Numbered from the stretch's first letter, positions 1-7,902 are shown. The stretch is DNA of 42,128 bases from Bacteroidales bacterium (GCA_016285355.1 JAEEQP010000031.1:1-42128); one strand, 5' to 3'. The notes: a model not told the origin generated them from the sequence alone. A program made the numbers and translations.

Positions 1-149
1 TCTAAGTCAGCTTCAGGGTAAACAAGGTTGTGATTGATGTATTCCTTAGTTTGAGAATGACCCGAAATGGGCTCGGGAGCCGTCACCTGGGCCTTCAGTT
101 GCCATCCTGAAAAGAGGATGAGCATGGCGATGATGAGTTTTGTTTTCAT
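1..149 (-). CDS. Secreted TonB-C-like protein, N-terminal part only
   Basis: Partial gene: the frame is open from the ATG at 147-149 to the window edge, giving 49 residues. It starts with a signal peptide (MKTKLIIAMLILFSG, then LKAQ as a likely cleavage site), so the product is exported. The mature part soon reads YINHNLVYPEADL, which resembles the start of the TonB C-terminal domain as found in Bacteroidota 'energy transducer TonB' proteins (pattern YIxxNLxYPExA). That family link is an inference from a short stretch. It is divergent from the gene at 228 and has its own promoter element at 174-181. Confidence 0.5.
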   Translation of the reverse strand, partial: MKTKLIIAMLILFSGWQLKAQVTAPEPISGHSQTKEYINHNLVYPEADL

Positions 150-173
150 GGCGTTATGATTTTTTTGATGATG

Positions 174-181
174 CAAAAATA
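174..181 (-). promoter_or_regulatory. -7 promoter element (TATTTTTG)
   Basis: CAAAAATA on the plus strand is a perfect Bacteroidota -7 box (TAnnTTTG) on the minus strand. It lies 25 bp before the ATG of the partial gene at 149. Confidence 0.55.
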
Positions 182-203
182 GATATTTTGTCGGAAAAAT
201 TTT

Positions 204-211
204 TATTTTTG
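204..211 (+). promoter_or_regulatory. -7 promoter element (TATTTTTG)
   Basis: Perfect TAnnTTTG match 16 bp before the ATG at 228. It makes a divergent promoter pair with the element at 174-181. Confidence 0.55.
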
Positions 212-227
212 CGGAAAATTTGACTTT

Positions 228-974
228 ATGGAAGACAATTACAAGAATAATATGGTTTTCGGCATCCATCCTGTGCTGGAATTGATACGTTCTCAGAAAG
301 AAATCGAAAAGGTCTACATCCAAGGCGGTACGCGTTCGCCCGAGATTTCGGAGATTGCCAATACATGTCGCGCCAATGGTGTGCCTGTGCAATTTGTACC
401 CATCGAGAAAATGAACCGTCTGACCCGCAAGAACCATCAGGGTGTGGTGGCCTTCATCTGCCCGATTGAATACCAGCCTTTGGAAAAGGTGGTGCAGATG
501 GTCTTCGAGGACGGCCGCGACCCTTTCATTCTCATGCTCGATCGCGTGACAGACGTGCGCAACTTCGGTGCCATCGCCCGCACAGCCTACGCTGCTGGTG
601 TGGATGCCATCGTCATCCCCAACCATGGTTCGGCCCTCATTAATGGCGACGCGATGAAGACCTCAGCGGGTGCCCTTTCATTAATTAATGTATGCCGCGT
701 GGAGAACATGAAGGATGCCATCGACTTCTTGAAGGCCAGCGGTTTGCGAGTGGTAGGTTTCACTGAGAAAGTGCACGAAAGCCTCTGGAAAGCCGACCTC
801 ACTGGCCCCCTATGCGTAATGATGGGCTCGGAGGAAGACGGCATCAGCCCTGCTTACCTCAAACGCTTAGATGATCACCTCATGATCCCCATGCCAGGCG
901 ATATTGATTCGTTGAATGTCTCTGTGGCCACTGGGGTGGTTTGTTTTGAGGTGGTGCGGCAAAGGATGGGGTAA
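228..974 (+). CDS. rlmB: TrmH/RlmB-family RNA 2'-O-methyltransferase
   Basis: SPOUT-class enzyme, 248 residues, the normal size for RlmB, which methylates the 2'-O of a guanosine in 23S rRNA using SAM. The N-terminal substrate-binding domain opens with FGIHPVLELI. The three SPOUT motifs are all present: NFGAIARTA (about 112-120), MMGSEEDGIS (about 198-207) and LNVSVATG (about 229-236), which together form the trefoil-knot cofactor site. The ATG at 228 fits the promoter at 204-211; a second in-frame ATG nine codons later is possible. It is monocistronic or leads into the DUF5618 gene after a 74-bp gap. TrmH-type tRNA substrates cannot be ruled out from sequence alone, so the gene symbol is probable rather than certain. 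Confidence 0.88.
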   Translation: MEDNYKNNMVFGIHPVLELIRSQKEIEKVYIQGGTRSPEISEIANTCRANGVPVQFVPIEKMNRLTRKNHQGVVAFICPIEYQPLEKVVQMVFEDGRDPFILMLDRVTDVRNFGAIARTAYAAGVDAIVIPNHGSALINGDAMKTSAGALSLINVCRVENMKDAIDFLKASGLRVVGFTEKVHESLWKADLTGPLCVMMGSEEDGISPAYLKRLDDHLMIPMPGDIDSLNVSVATGVVCFEVVRQRMG

Positions 975-1048
975 AGATGATGATTGGTTTTGTGGCGTGG
1001 AATGAAAATTGTTTTTATTTTTGCACCGAAATCAAGAAAGGATGAATT

Positions 1049-1441
1049 ATGAAACGCGAAGATCCGATAGAAGAAGCCAGACGTTATGTTGACAATGCAA
1101 GAGAAACCCTGATGGAAAAGGGGGAGTATAATGCTGAGCTGAACCGTTACGATGACGAGAAGTATGTTAGGGCAGCAGGCAACTATTTGTGGCTCGGCGT
1201 ATTGATGGCACTTGATGCAGTATTCCATGTCAGGAAGGACCGCCGCACTCGTGCAGACATTCGCGACTACAAAGAGGCCGTAGGCAAGCGCGACCGCAAA
1301 CTGCTTGCTCTAGTCAATGACGGTTATGATACGATGCACCTGTCCATGACTTACGATGGCAACCAATCGAAAGATGTTAGTGATGGAGGTTTTCGTTTGG
1401 CCAATGCCATTATTGACCGATGTGCAGCGATGGTAAACTGA
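1049..1441 (+). CDS. DUF5618 family protein
   Basis: 130-residue soluble protein of unknown function. The start (DPIEEARRYVDNARETL), the segment KYVRAAGNYLWLGVLMALDA and the mostly helical, charged composition match what I recall of the Bacteroidota family DUF5618. That family is small, alpha-helical and resembles HEPN-like helical bundles, although no RxxxxH nuclease motif is visible. There is no signal peptide or membrane segment. An AT-rich stretch with ATTTTTGC (1016-1023) before the start suggests its own promoter. Transcription ends at the strong hairpin at 1463-1492. Function is unknown. Confidence 0.75.
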   Translation: MKREDPIEEARRYVDNARETLMEKGEYNAELNRYDDEKYVRAAGNYLWLGVLMALDAVFHVRKDRRTRADIRDYKEAVGKRDRKLLALVNDGYDTMHLSMTYDGNQSKDVSDGGFRLANAIIDRCAAMVN

Positions 1442-1462
1442 TCGAAAAGCTGAATTTATAAT

Positions 1463-1492
1463 AAAGGCGAGGCTCTTGGGAACCTCGCCTTT
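1463..1492. terminator. Bidirectional terminator between convergent genes
   Basis: Perfect 10-bp stem AAAGGCGAGG / CCTCGCCTTT with a 10-nt loop. It lies between the ends of the DUF5618 gene (+) and the S9 peptidase gene (-), so it can serve both. Confidence 0.85.
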
Positions 1493-1513
1493 GTCATGTA
1501 TTAACTCCACAGG

Positions 1514-3628
1514 TTATTTCAAATACTTGTCCAGCCAGTTATAGAACCTGCGTTGCCAGAGAACACCGTTCTGCGGTTTCAAAACCCAGTGGTTCTCGTC
1601 GGGGAAATAGAGGAATTCCGCATCAAGGCCACGAAGGATGGCGGCGTTGTAGGCCTGCATGCCTTGCGTGAAGCAGATGCGGTAGTCCAAGCCACCATGG
1701 ATGACGAGGATGGGTGCCGTCCATTTGTCCACGAAGAGGTGGGGCGAGTTGGCATAGGTCTTGCGGACGGTCTTGTTGTTCCAGTCCCAGAAGGGACCGC
1801 CAAGGTCCCAATTCACGAACCACATTTCTTCAGTTTCAAGATATTGTGCCTCAAGGTTGAACATGCCGTCATGGGCGATGAGAGCTTTGAAACGACCATC
1901 GTGGTGACCAGCCAACCAATACACGCTGAAGCCGCCGAAACTGGCACCCACGGCACCGAGGCGGTTCTCATCGATGTAAGGCTCTTTCTTCAACTCGTCG
2001 ATGGCACTGAGATAGTCTTTCATGCACTGTCCGCCGTAGTCGCCGCTGATTTCTTCAAGCCATTCCTGACCGAAGCCTGGCAAGCCGCGACGATTGGGAG
2101 CTACGATAATATAGTCGTTGGCAGCCATCATCTGGAAGTTCCAGCGATACGACCAGAACTGACTCACAGTGCTTTGCGGTCCGCCCTCGCAGTAGAGCAG
2201 GGCGGGGTATTGCTTGTTGGCATCGAAGTGAGGTGGATAGATAACCCACACGAGCATTTTCTTGCCATCAGTCGTCTTCACCCAGCGTTCCTTAACATCG
2301 CCCATGGTGAGTTGGGCAAAAATCTTGTCGTTGACGGTGGTGATTTGCTTGGCCTCGCCTGTAGCGGGGTCGACGCTGAAGAGTTCCGTCGGGTGGCTCA
2401 TCGACTGGCGGCCTGCAATCAGTTTGTCGCCGTTGTATTGTACGGAAATGTAATTGTGTTTGCCTTCTGTCAGCTTCTTGATTTCGCCGTTCTCGATGTT
2501 GAGGGCATAGAGCTGGTCGGTGGCGTATGCATCGCTGATGAAGTATAAGGTCTTGCTGTCGTCGGCCCAGCTGAAGCCTGTGCAACATTGGTCAAATTTG
2601 GCGGAGTAGTCAGTCTTTTCGCCTGTTTCGAGGTTCATCACGAAGAGGCGTTGCTTGTCGGACTCGTAGCCGTCGCGTTCCATGCTCTCCCAAGCCATAA
2701 GTTTGCCGTCAGGCGAGATGACAGGATTGAGGTCGTAGCCCATCATGCCTTCGGTGAGGTTCTTGCACTCGCCGCTTTGGATGGTGTATTGGTAGATGTC
2801 GGTGTTAGTGGAGAGGGCGTAGTCCTTACCCACCTTCTTGCGGCAGCAGTAGACGAAACTCTTACCGTCGGGCAGCCACTGCACTTGCTCCATGCCGCCG
2901 AAAGGACGCACAGGGGCTTCCCATTGCTCGCCTTTCATGGCATCGAAAGCGTTCTCAATCTTGCCGTTGCTGAAGTTGCCCACGAAGATGTGACCGTAAG
3001 TATCTACCCAATGATCCCAGTGGCGGTACATCAGGTCGTTGTTGATGCGGCCCGAGGATTTGTCAAGATCAGGATAGATGTCGGCGACGGTCTCTTTCAG
3101 CTTCACTTCCTTAGTGAAAAGAATTTGTTGGCAGTCAGGCGAATAGAGGAAGCCGTTGATGTCGTCGGCCTCGTTGGAGACGCACTGCAAGCCTGTTCCA
3201 TCAGGATTCACTTCCCAAAGTTGCATGATGTCGTCTTTAGGCGCAAGAAAACCAATCTTCTTTCCATCGGGACGCCATTGCGGACTGTATTGACTGTCGT
3301 TGCTCACGACCAGCACCTTGTTGTCGCTGCCGTCAGCGTTCATAATATACAAGGTGGAACCGCTGCGGTTTTCAGGCACGCTGTAGTAAGTGACGTTGTA
3401 GACGATTTGCGAATGGTCGGGCGAGAGGCTGTACTCTCCGATGCGGCCCATGCTCCAAAGCACTTCGGGTGTCATAATGTCTGACTTCAAAGTAAGCTCT
3501 TTTGGCCCGATTTTCTCTTTGACTTCGGCCTTTGGTTCGGATTTCGTCTCATTCTCAGGCTTTTGTGTGTTGCACGATACGATTAAACAGGTAATCATGG
3601 CTAACAATGGTAAATTACATTTTCTCAT
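1514..3628 (-). CDS. S9 family peptidase lipoprotein (DPP5/acylaminoacyl-peptidase type)
   Basis: 704-residue serine peptidase with a lipoprotein signal (lipobox LIVSC, Cys at about 19), so probably anchored in the periplasm. Residues about 50-440 form a WD40/PD40-like beta-propeller with repeated blocks such as SPDHSQIVY and WRPDGKKIGF. The C-terminal alpha/beta-hydrolase domain carries the triad: Ser563 in GASFGGFS, Asp648 in HGGLDYR and His680 in DENHW. This is the layout of prolyl-oligopeptidase-family enzymes such as bacterial DPP5, which remove dipeptides from peptides and matter in proteolytic Bacteroidales. The start ATG is followed by an unambiguous signal peptide. Several long open frames on the opposite strand are shadows of this gene. 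It is convergent with the DUF5618 gene and shares its terminator. Confidence 0.92.
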   Translation of the reverse strand: MRKCNLPLLAMITCLIVSCNTQKPENETKSEPKAEVKEKIGPKELTLKSDIMTPEVLWSMGRIGEYSLSPDHSQIVYNVTYYSVPENRSGSTLYIMNADGSDNKVLVVSNDSQYSPQWRPDGKKIGFLAPKDDIMQLWEVNPDGTGLQCVSNEADDINGFLYSPDCQQILFTKEVKLKETVADIYPDLDKSSGRINNDLMYRHWDHWVDTYGHIFVGNFSNGKIENAFDAMKGEQWEAPVRPFGGMEQVQWLPDGKSFVYCCRKKVGKDYALSTNTDIYQYTIQSGECKNLTEGMMGYDLNPVISPDGKLMAWESMERDGYESDKQRLFVMNLETGEKTDYSAKFDQCCTGFSWADDSKTLYFISDAYATDQLYALNIENGEIKKLTEGKHNYISVQYNGDKLIAGRQSMSHPTELFSVDPATGEAKQITTVNDKIFAQLTMGDVKERWVKTTDGKKMLVWVIYPPHFDANKQYPALLYCEGGPQSTVSQFWSYRWNFQMMAANDYIIVAPNRRGLPGFGQEWLEEISGDYGGQCMKDYLSAIDELKKEPYIDENRLGAVGASFGGFSVYWLAGHHDGRFKALIAHDGMFNLEAQYLETEEMWFVNWDLGGPFWDWNNKTVRKTYANSPHLFVDKWTAPILVIHGGLDYRICFTQGMQAYNAAILRGLDAEFLYFPDENHWVLKPQNGVLWQRRFYNWLDKYLK

Positions 3629-3854
3629 GATGATAAGGTTTAGAAATTTGGGCGTAAAATTAGGGAAATTTCTGATATGTGGAAAGGGAGGGCAATTTTT
3701 TGTTGGTTATAGATTCAACATTGCAAAACTAATGAAATCACTTACTTTTATCAGAAGAAATCAATACGATTATGAGACATACTGCGGATACGCTTTCTTG
3801 AGGTCATTATAAAAATACTTCAGGCCAGATGGTTTTCCAACAAAAACTCAGGTC

Positions 3855-4400
3855 TTATCCGAGCATTTCCTTTATGTCTTCCTCAAAATCAGCGGGTTCC
3901 GTAGTAGGAGGGAAGCGTTTTACCGTAGCACCGTCGCGCGAGATGAGAAATTTGGTGAAGTTCCACATAATGTCGCCCTCTTTCTCCACGCTCTTGCTGA
4001 TGGTTTTGAACAGCGTATGTGAAGCTTTGGCTTTCATGCCTTTGTATTCCTCGGTGGGAGCTGCACTCTTTAGGTACTTATAGATGGGGTGAGCGTTTTC
4101 TCCGTTTACATCGATTTTCTTCATCAGTGGGAAGGTCACGCCGTGGTTGAGGCGGCAGAATTCGGCGATTTCTTCATCCGAACCTGGCTCTTGGTGGGCG
4201 AACTGGTCGCAAGGGAAGCCGATAATGACCAGACCTTGGTCTTTGTACTTCTGATAAAGGGCTTCCAACCCATCATATTGGGGAGTGAATCCGCATTTCG
4301 AGGCGGTGTTGACAATCATCAGGACTTGACCCTCATATTGGCGGAAGTCCACTTCTGTGCCCCTGTTGTTCAGGGCTTTGTAATCAAAAATCTTTTCCAT
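3855..4400 (-). CDS. Glutathione peroxidase family protein (cytoplasmic)
   Basis: 181-residue thiol peroxidase of the GPx family, with no signal peptide, which reduces hydrogen or organic peroxides. The peroxidatic Cys36 lies in NTASKCGFTP, the Gln70 partner in FAHQEPG, and Trp146-Asn147 in WNFTKF, completing the GPx Cys-Gln-Trp-Asn tetrad. Cysteine replaces selenocysteine, as is normal in bacteria, and such enzymes usually take electrons from thioredoxin. It lies downstream of a second GPx gene on the same strand (76-bp gap). That gap contains an inverted repeat (4414-4429) that nearly matches one over the promoter of the OhrR-like regulator at 7892, suggesting shared peroxide control. I see no clear -7 box in the gap, so read-through from the upstream gene is possible. 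Confidence 0.93.
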   Translation of the reverse strand: MEKIFDYKALNNRGTEVDFRQYEGQVLMIVNTASKCGFTPQYDGLEALYQKYKDQGLVIIGFPCDQFAHQEPGSDEEIAEFCRLNHGVTFPLMKKIDVNGENAHPIYKYLKSAAPTEEYKGMKAKASHTLFKTISKSVEKEGDIMWNFTKFLISRDGATVKRFPPTTEPADFEEDIKEMLG

Positions 4401-4411
4401 ATACTATGTAT

Positions 4412-4429
4412 TTATATCGTTCACGATTT
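4412..4429 (-). promoter_or_regulatory. Candidate OhrR/MarR operator before the peroxidase gene
   Basis: Minus-strand reading is AAATCGTGAACGATATAA, an inverted repeat ATCGT / ACGAT around two bases. It ends 11 bp before the ATG. The 18-nt string ATCGTGAACGAYATAAAT is the same, apart from the Y, as one 7-12 bp before the MarR gene at 7892. Its operator role is inferred. Confidence 0.5.
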
Positions 4430-4476
4430 TATTTATGTCTCAACTTTCTGAGTAGGTGTACCCATGATTTTGAGGC

Positions 4477-5142
4477 TTATTTCAGCATCTCTTGGATGGC
4501 TTCCTCCAGCACGTCTGGTGTCACCATAGGCTCAAAACGCAGGATGGTCTTGCCGTCTTTGGAGACCAGGAATTTACCGAAGTTCCAACGGATGGCATCG
4601 CCTTGGTCGAAGCCGGTGCCAGTCTTTTGGTGGATTTCATCGAGCATTGAGGCAAAGTCTTCAGCACCTTCAGGATAGCCTTTGAAAGGAGCCTGCTCTT
4701 TTAAATAGGTGTAAAGCGGACTTTCATTCTCACCATTGACATCAATCTTGTCGAACAATGGGAAGGTGACATTGTAGTTCAACGAGCAGAAGCTTTGGAT
4801 TTCTTCGTTGGTGCCAGGTTCTTGGCCGAGGAATTGGTTGCACGGAAACGCCAAAATTTCCAGACCTTGGTCTTTGTACTTCAGATAAAGGGCTTCCAGG
4901 CCTTCATACTGCGGGGTCAGTCCGCATTTGCTCGCTACATTGACGATGAGCAGCACTTTGCCTTTGTAATTGGCCAACGACACATCGCTTCCGTCAATGT
5001 CCTTGACCGTGATGTCATAAATGCCGCTGGTCTGTTCGGCTACAGGTTCGGGTTCCGCGACTGGGGCGGTCTTCTTGTTTTGGTTGTTGCAGCCCGTGGT
5101 CATCATCAAAGCCACTACTGCGAGGAATAATACCTTTTTCAT
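4477..5142 (-). CDS. Glutathione peroxidase family lipoprotein
   Basis: 221 residues: a GPx domain behind a lipoprotein signal (MTTGC lipobox, Cys18) and a short Pro/Glu-rich spacer, so it probably acts at the inner or outer membrane facing the periplasm. Peroxidatic Cys73 lies in ASKCGLTP, Gln107 in FLGQEPG and Trp186 in RWNFGKF, so the active site is intact. It carries an insertion (about 150-182, EQAPFKGYPEGAEDF and onward) relative to its cytoplasmic neighbour. The two genes are tandem paralogues covering two compartments. A clear -7 promoter box lies at 5162-5169, 20 bp before the start, and the radical SAM gene ends 91 bp further upstream. Confidence 0.92.
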   Translation of the reverse strand: MKKVLFLAVVALMMTTGCNNQNKKTAPVAEPEPVAEQTSGIYDITVKDIDGSDVSLANYKGKVLLIVNVASKCGLTPQYEGLEALYLKYKDQGLEILAFPCNQFLGQEPGTNEEIQSFCSLNYNVTFPLFDKIDVNGENESPLYTYLKEQAPFKGYPEGAEDFASMLDEIHQKTGTGFDQGDAIRWNFGKFLVSKDGKTILRFEPMVTPDVLEEAIQEMLK

Positions 5143-5161
5143 ATTTAATCAATTTAGGCTA

Positions 5162-5169
5162 CAAAAATA
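5162..5169 (-). promoter_or_regulatory. -7 promoter element (TATTTTTG)
   Basis: CAAAAATA on the plus strand, 20 bp before the lipoprotein peroxidase ATG. It separates the peroxidase unit from the redox operon upstream. Confidence 0.55.
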
Positions 5170-5233
5170 CAAAAGTTATTCTTCAAAACCTTTGTTTATC
5201 AAAAAACGGTCTTGCTAATCTGTTTCGATGTTT

Positions 5234-6319
5234 TTACATCATTTTTTCCACCTCGTCGCGATGCTCGTAGAGGGTGCAGCCTCCAGTATGCTCCCAACCG
5301 AGAGCGCGAGCATCGCGTATCTTGCGGAATAGGGGAGATTGCAGAGCCTGACGCAAACCTATCTGCGCCACATTGCTATCGCTGAAAGGGGAGAAGGGGC
5401 AAGGCTCGGCAGCCCCGTCGGGACCAATGTGGAAGAAACCACGACCCGCTGCCATGCAGCCGTCGACGGCTTTTTCATCACCTGGGAAACTGAGGAAAAT
5501 CATCTCCTTGAAACGCTCGCGACGCAGTTCCACGATCTGCTCCATCTCGGCCACATGTTCGTCGCGGAAGGCCAAATGCGAAGTGCTCTCGTCGAAGGGC
5601 ACGTACTCCACATAAAACACCAATCGGCAACCTAATGAGACAAGATGGCTGAGGAAGGCTTCGGAGGTCACATCGTGATAGTTCTCAGTGGTCACGGTGA
5701 TGCTGGTGCCGAAGAAAAGTTTCTCCTTCTGTAGCATCTCCATTGAGCGCAATGCCCGCTGAAATACACCGTTGCCGCGTCGGTCATCGGTGGCCGCCAA
5801 TTCTCCTTCAAGACTGATGACAGGTACCATGTTGAGGTGGTTTTTGAAGAACTCCGTGTAGGCTGCTCCTATGAGTGTGCCATTGGTGAAAACGGGAAAG
5901 ATGATATCCTCCACTTCGGCAGCACATTCTAATAGGTCGCGGCGCATGAGGGGTTCGCCTCCCGCCAAAAGGCAGAAACTGACACCCAACTCAGCGGCTT
6001 CCTTAAAAATGGAACTCCATTGCTCGGGAGTGAGAGAGGGCTTCTCGCTATGATGGCCCGGGTTGCCTGCAATGCCGTTCTTTCGGGCATAACAGCCTTT
6101 GCATTGCAGGTTGCAAGTGGTGGCGATGCTAGCGATAAGGAACGGCGGCACGACGACACCCTCTTTTTCGAGGTGCGCCTTACGCCGCCGTTCGGCTTTG
6201 TTTACAGTACGCTGCATCCGCGACACAAAGTGGGCCTCGCGTGGATTGCCCAACACGTTAAGGTAGGCTTTCGCCATGATGTTGCGGATGGTTTCCGCCA
6301 TGTAAGCACCAAGATCCAT
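5234..6319 (-). CDS. Radical SAM protein with SPASM-like C-terminus
   Basis: 361 residues. The radical SAM motif is CNLQCKGC (Cys69, Cys73, Cys76), binding the 4Fe-4S cluster that cleaves SAM, followed by the GGEP motif (LAGGEPLMRRDL). Near the C-terminus further cysteines (VDGCMAAGRG, AEPCPFSPF, GGCTLYEH) look like a SPASM/twitch region holding a second cluster. Such proteins modify peptides or small molecules; the substrate here is unknown, and no RiPP precursor is evident beside it. It is the last gene of the redox operon and starts 5 bp after the flavodoxin stop, so the flavodoxin is a plausible electron donor for cluster reduction. A second ATG six codons in (MAETIRN) is an alternative start. 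Confidence 0.85.
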   Translation of the reverse strand: MDLGAYMAETIRNIMAKAYLNVLGNPREAHFVSRMQRTVNKAERRRKAHLEKEGVVVPPFLIASIATTCNLQCKGCYARKNGIAGNPGHHSEKPSLTPEQWSSIFKEAAELGVSFCLLAGGEPLMRRDLLECAAEVEDIIFPVFTNGTLIGAAYTEFFKNHLNMVPVISLEGELAATDDRRGNGVFQRALRSMEMLQKEKLFFGTSITVTTENYHDVTSEAFLSHLVSLGCRLVFYVEYVPFDESTSHLAFRDEHVAEMEQIVELRRERFKEMIFLSFPGDEKAVDGCMAAGRGFFHIGPDGAAEPCPFSPFSDSNVAQIGLRQALQSPLFRKIRDARALGWEHTGGCTLYEHRDEVEKMM

Positions 6320-6324
6320 ACAGC

Positions 6325-6732
6325 TTAAAGGTTTTTTTTGACGAACTGACTGAAGTTTTCAATGTCTTTCTCATCAGGATGACCGGCTTTAATGGGACCC
6401 ATGGCTCCGGGACAGGTGAACTCGCGCTCGTCGACGGTGATGCCACGCGCCTCGAGCGCTTTGCGCATCTGCGGGATGGGCGACTTGATGATGGCGCACG
6501 AGCCAAAACATACTACACGCTTCACGCGGTCGGACGTTAAACTTTCGATAAAGCGCATTACACTGCCATCCGCTTTGCCGAGAAACACGCCGGCACCAAG
6601 CAGTAGCAAGTCAACTGGTTCCTGCAAGGGAGCGTCCACAGTCTGTGGCTCACAACCCACAATGTCCTTCACGGCCTCCACCATCTGTTGGGTGTGGCCA
6701 AATTTGCTGTAATATCGAATTGCAGTTTTCAT
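6325..6732 (-). CDS. Flavodoxin family protein
   Basis: 135 residues, a small single-domain flavodoxin. The N-terminus IRYYSKFGHTQQMVEAV is the phosphate-binding strand-loop-helix that holds FMN, followed by LLLLGAGVFLG and VVCFGSCAII strands typical of the fold. It is likely a low-potential electron carrier. The gene is sandwiched in an operon: 15 bp after a small winged-helix gene and 5 bp before the radical SAM gene. That spacing makes a functional pair with the radical SAM enzyme likely, though this is inferred from position. Menaquinone-dependent protoporphyrinogen oxidase-like flavodoxins (HemG type) are a possible alternative. Confidence 0.82.
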   Translation of the reverse strand: MKTAIRYYSKFGHTQQMVEAVKDIVGCEPQTVDAPLQEPVDLLLLGAGVFLGKADGSVMRFIESLTSDRVKRVVCFGSCAIIKSPIPQMRKALEARGITVDEREFTCPGAMGPIKAGHPDEKDIENFSQFVKKNL

Positions 6733-6747
6733 AGCTGTGTATAAAAA

Positions 6748-6921
6748 CTACTGGGCTGGTGCCCATTTGCAACGGACGGGCGACACAATGGCGCCCTCCT
6801 TCTTCAATTCGGCAAAGGCTTTGTCGACCTCTTTGCGGTCAATACCTGTGATTTCTGCAATTTTGCCTGCGTTGACGGGAGCACCGAACTCACGCATGGC
6901 TTGTAATACTTTCTCTTTCAT
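6748..6921 (-). CDS. 57-residue winged-helix DNA-binding protein
   Basis: A small gene whose start (MKEKVLQAMREFG) and helix-turn-helix-like core (NAGKIAEITGIDRKEVDK, then AFAELKKEGAIVSP) read as a stand-alone winged-helix domain. It ends in VRCKWAPAQ. The family is common in anaerobes as a tiny putative regulator beside ferredoxin/flavodoxin genes. It sits in the operon between the bacterioferritin-like gene (33 bp upstream) and the flavodoxin gene (15 bp downstream). It has no partner domain, so it may act as a dimer or as an accessory to the MarR regulator. It has one cysteine near the C-terminus. Function is inferred from fold only. Confidence 0.75.
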   Translation of the reverse strand: MKEKVLQAMREFGAPVNAGKIAEITGIDRKEVDKAFAELKKEGAIVSPVRCKWAPAQ

Positions 6922-6954
6922 TGTTGTAGATTTGTAGGGTTTTACTTTGGGTGA

Positions 6955-7416
6955 TTAAATCATTCCCATAAGGAAATTATCATAACCGAATTTGTCGATG
7001 TAGTTGAGATATTGTCTTTCCCAATCCATGTGCTCTTTCTCGCCATCGATCCATTTGTAAATGAGTTTCTGAGTTACATAGTCATCGGCGAAGGCAGCGG
7101 CCAATTTGCTCATTTCCTCAATCGCTGTAGGCTGATAATCCGACTCAATCTGTTGCTTGGGGTCATCATAGAAGGGGAATTCCACGGTCTTCATGGCCTC
7201 CTGCAAGTCGGCGGGTTTGCAACCGAGTTCTACAAGGCGGTTGAGCACTTCTTCCGCTTCGTCCCATTCTTCTTCGGCTTCCTCTTTCCATTTGTCGGCG
7301 AGTTTGTTCCAGCCGTTGAAACGGTCGTATGCCGAGAAGGCAAAGTGTTGTTTGCTGTTACCAAACCATACTGCGCCCATATAGGCGAATGCTTTTAATG
7401 CTTCTTCTTTAGTCAT
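6955..7416 (-). CDS. Bacterioferritin-like protein with incomplete ferroxidase site
   Basis: 153 residues. Aligned by eye to bacterioferritin, WNKLADKWKEEAEEEWDEAE matches helix B (YERLADKIRKE...DEMKHAD), and EKEHMDWERQYLNYIDKFG matches helix D ([20 protein letters not shown]). The fold assignment is therefore good. Metal ligands are only partly kept: the helix-B ExxH reads ExxE (EEWDEAE), the helix-D ExxH is intact (EKEH), and the helix-A and helix-C glutamates fall on Trp/Val and Thr. It may bind or sense iron rather than oxidise it, or act as a heteromer subunit. It lies 26 bp after the OhrR-like regulator gene in the same operon. The alignment was done by eye and should be confirmed. Confidence 0.75.
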   Translation of the reverse strand: MTKEEALKAFAYMGAVWFGNSKQHFAFSAYDRFNGWNKLADKWKEEAEEEWDEAEEVLNRLVELGCKPADLQEAMKTVEFPFYDDPKQQIESDYQPTAIEEMSKLAAAFADDYVTQKLIYKWIDGEKEHMDWERQYLNYIDKFGYDNFLMGMI

Positions 7417-7442
7417 AGCTTTAAATTTTTAAATGTTATTTA

Positions 7443-7892
7443 TTATTTGTTAGTTTGTTTAAGTCCTTCGATAAGTTTGTCGAGCATGGGAATCATGCCC
7501 ATGTATTCCTCCTCTTCATCCGCTTTTTGGATGATGTCTGCAAGGAGACATTCGGGGATATGCTTCGCTTGTTCTTGCATTTCCATGCCTTTCTTGGTCA
7601 ACGATACGATGCGCTGGCGTGTGTCCTCTTTACCGCGTGTGCGGGTTACCAAACCTGCTTTCTCCATACGTTGCAAAAGCGGCGTGACGGTATTGGTGTC
7701 GAGCATCAGACTTTTGGCGATGTCGCAGACAGGCTGCTTGTCCTGTTCCCAAAGCACGAGCATCACAAGGTATTGCGGATAGGTGATGCCCAATGGGTCG
7801 AGATACGGGTGGTAAGCCCCAATCGTAAGCCGTGCCGCTGTGTAAAGGCGGAAACAAAGTTGGTTGTCCAATTTCAGTTGTTCGTATGCCAT
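7443..7892 (-). CDS. OhrR-like MarR family peroxide-sensing regulator
   Basis: 149-residue winged-helix repressor. The N-terminus LDNQLCFRLYTAARL carries a cysteine (Cys13) at the position of the OhrR sensing cysteine (the B. subtilis protein has a very similar LxNQLCF). The HTH region (CDIAKSLMLDTNTVTPLL) and wing (RTRGKEDTRQRIVSLT) are standard MarR. OhrR proteins leave DNA when this cysteine is oxidised by organic peroxides. It is the first gene of the redox operon, and its own promoter carries two copies of an inverted repeat, so autoregulation is likely. A third copy before a glutathione peroxidase gene gives a probable target. No ohr gene itself is seen in the window. Confidence 0.88.
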   Translation of the reverse strand: MAYEQLKLDNQLCFRLYTAARLTIGAYHPYLDPLGITYPQYLVMLVLWEQDKQPVCDIAKSLMLDTNTVTPLLQRMEKAGLVTRTRGKEDTRQRIVSLTKKGMEMQEQAKHIPECLLADIIQKADEEEEYMGMIPMLDKLIEGLKQTNK

Positions 7893-7902
7893 CTTTCAAT
7901 TT

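Noticed and set aside
1553..3484. Long plus-strand open frames (331 and 298 codons) opposite the S9 peptidase gene
   Set aside because: They are antisense shadows of a gene with clear catalytic motifs; their translations show no domain, signal peptide or promoter.
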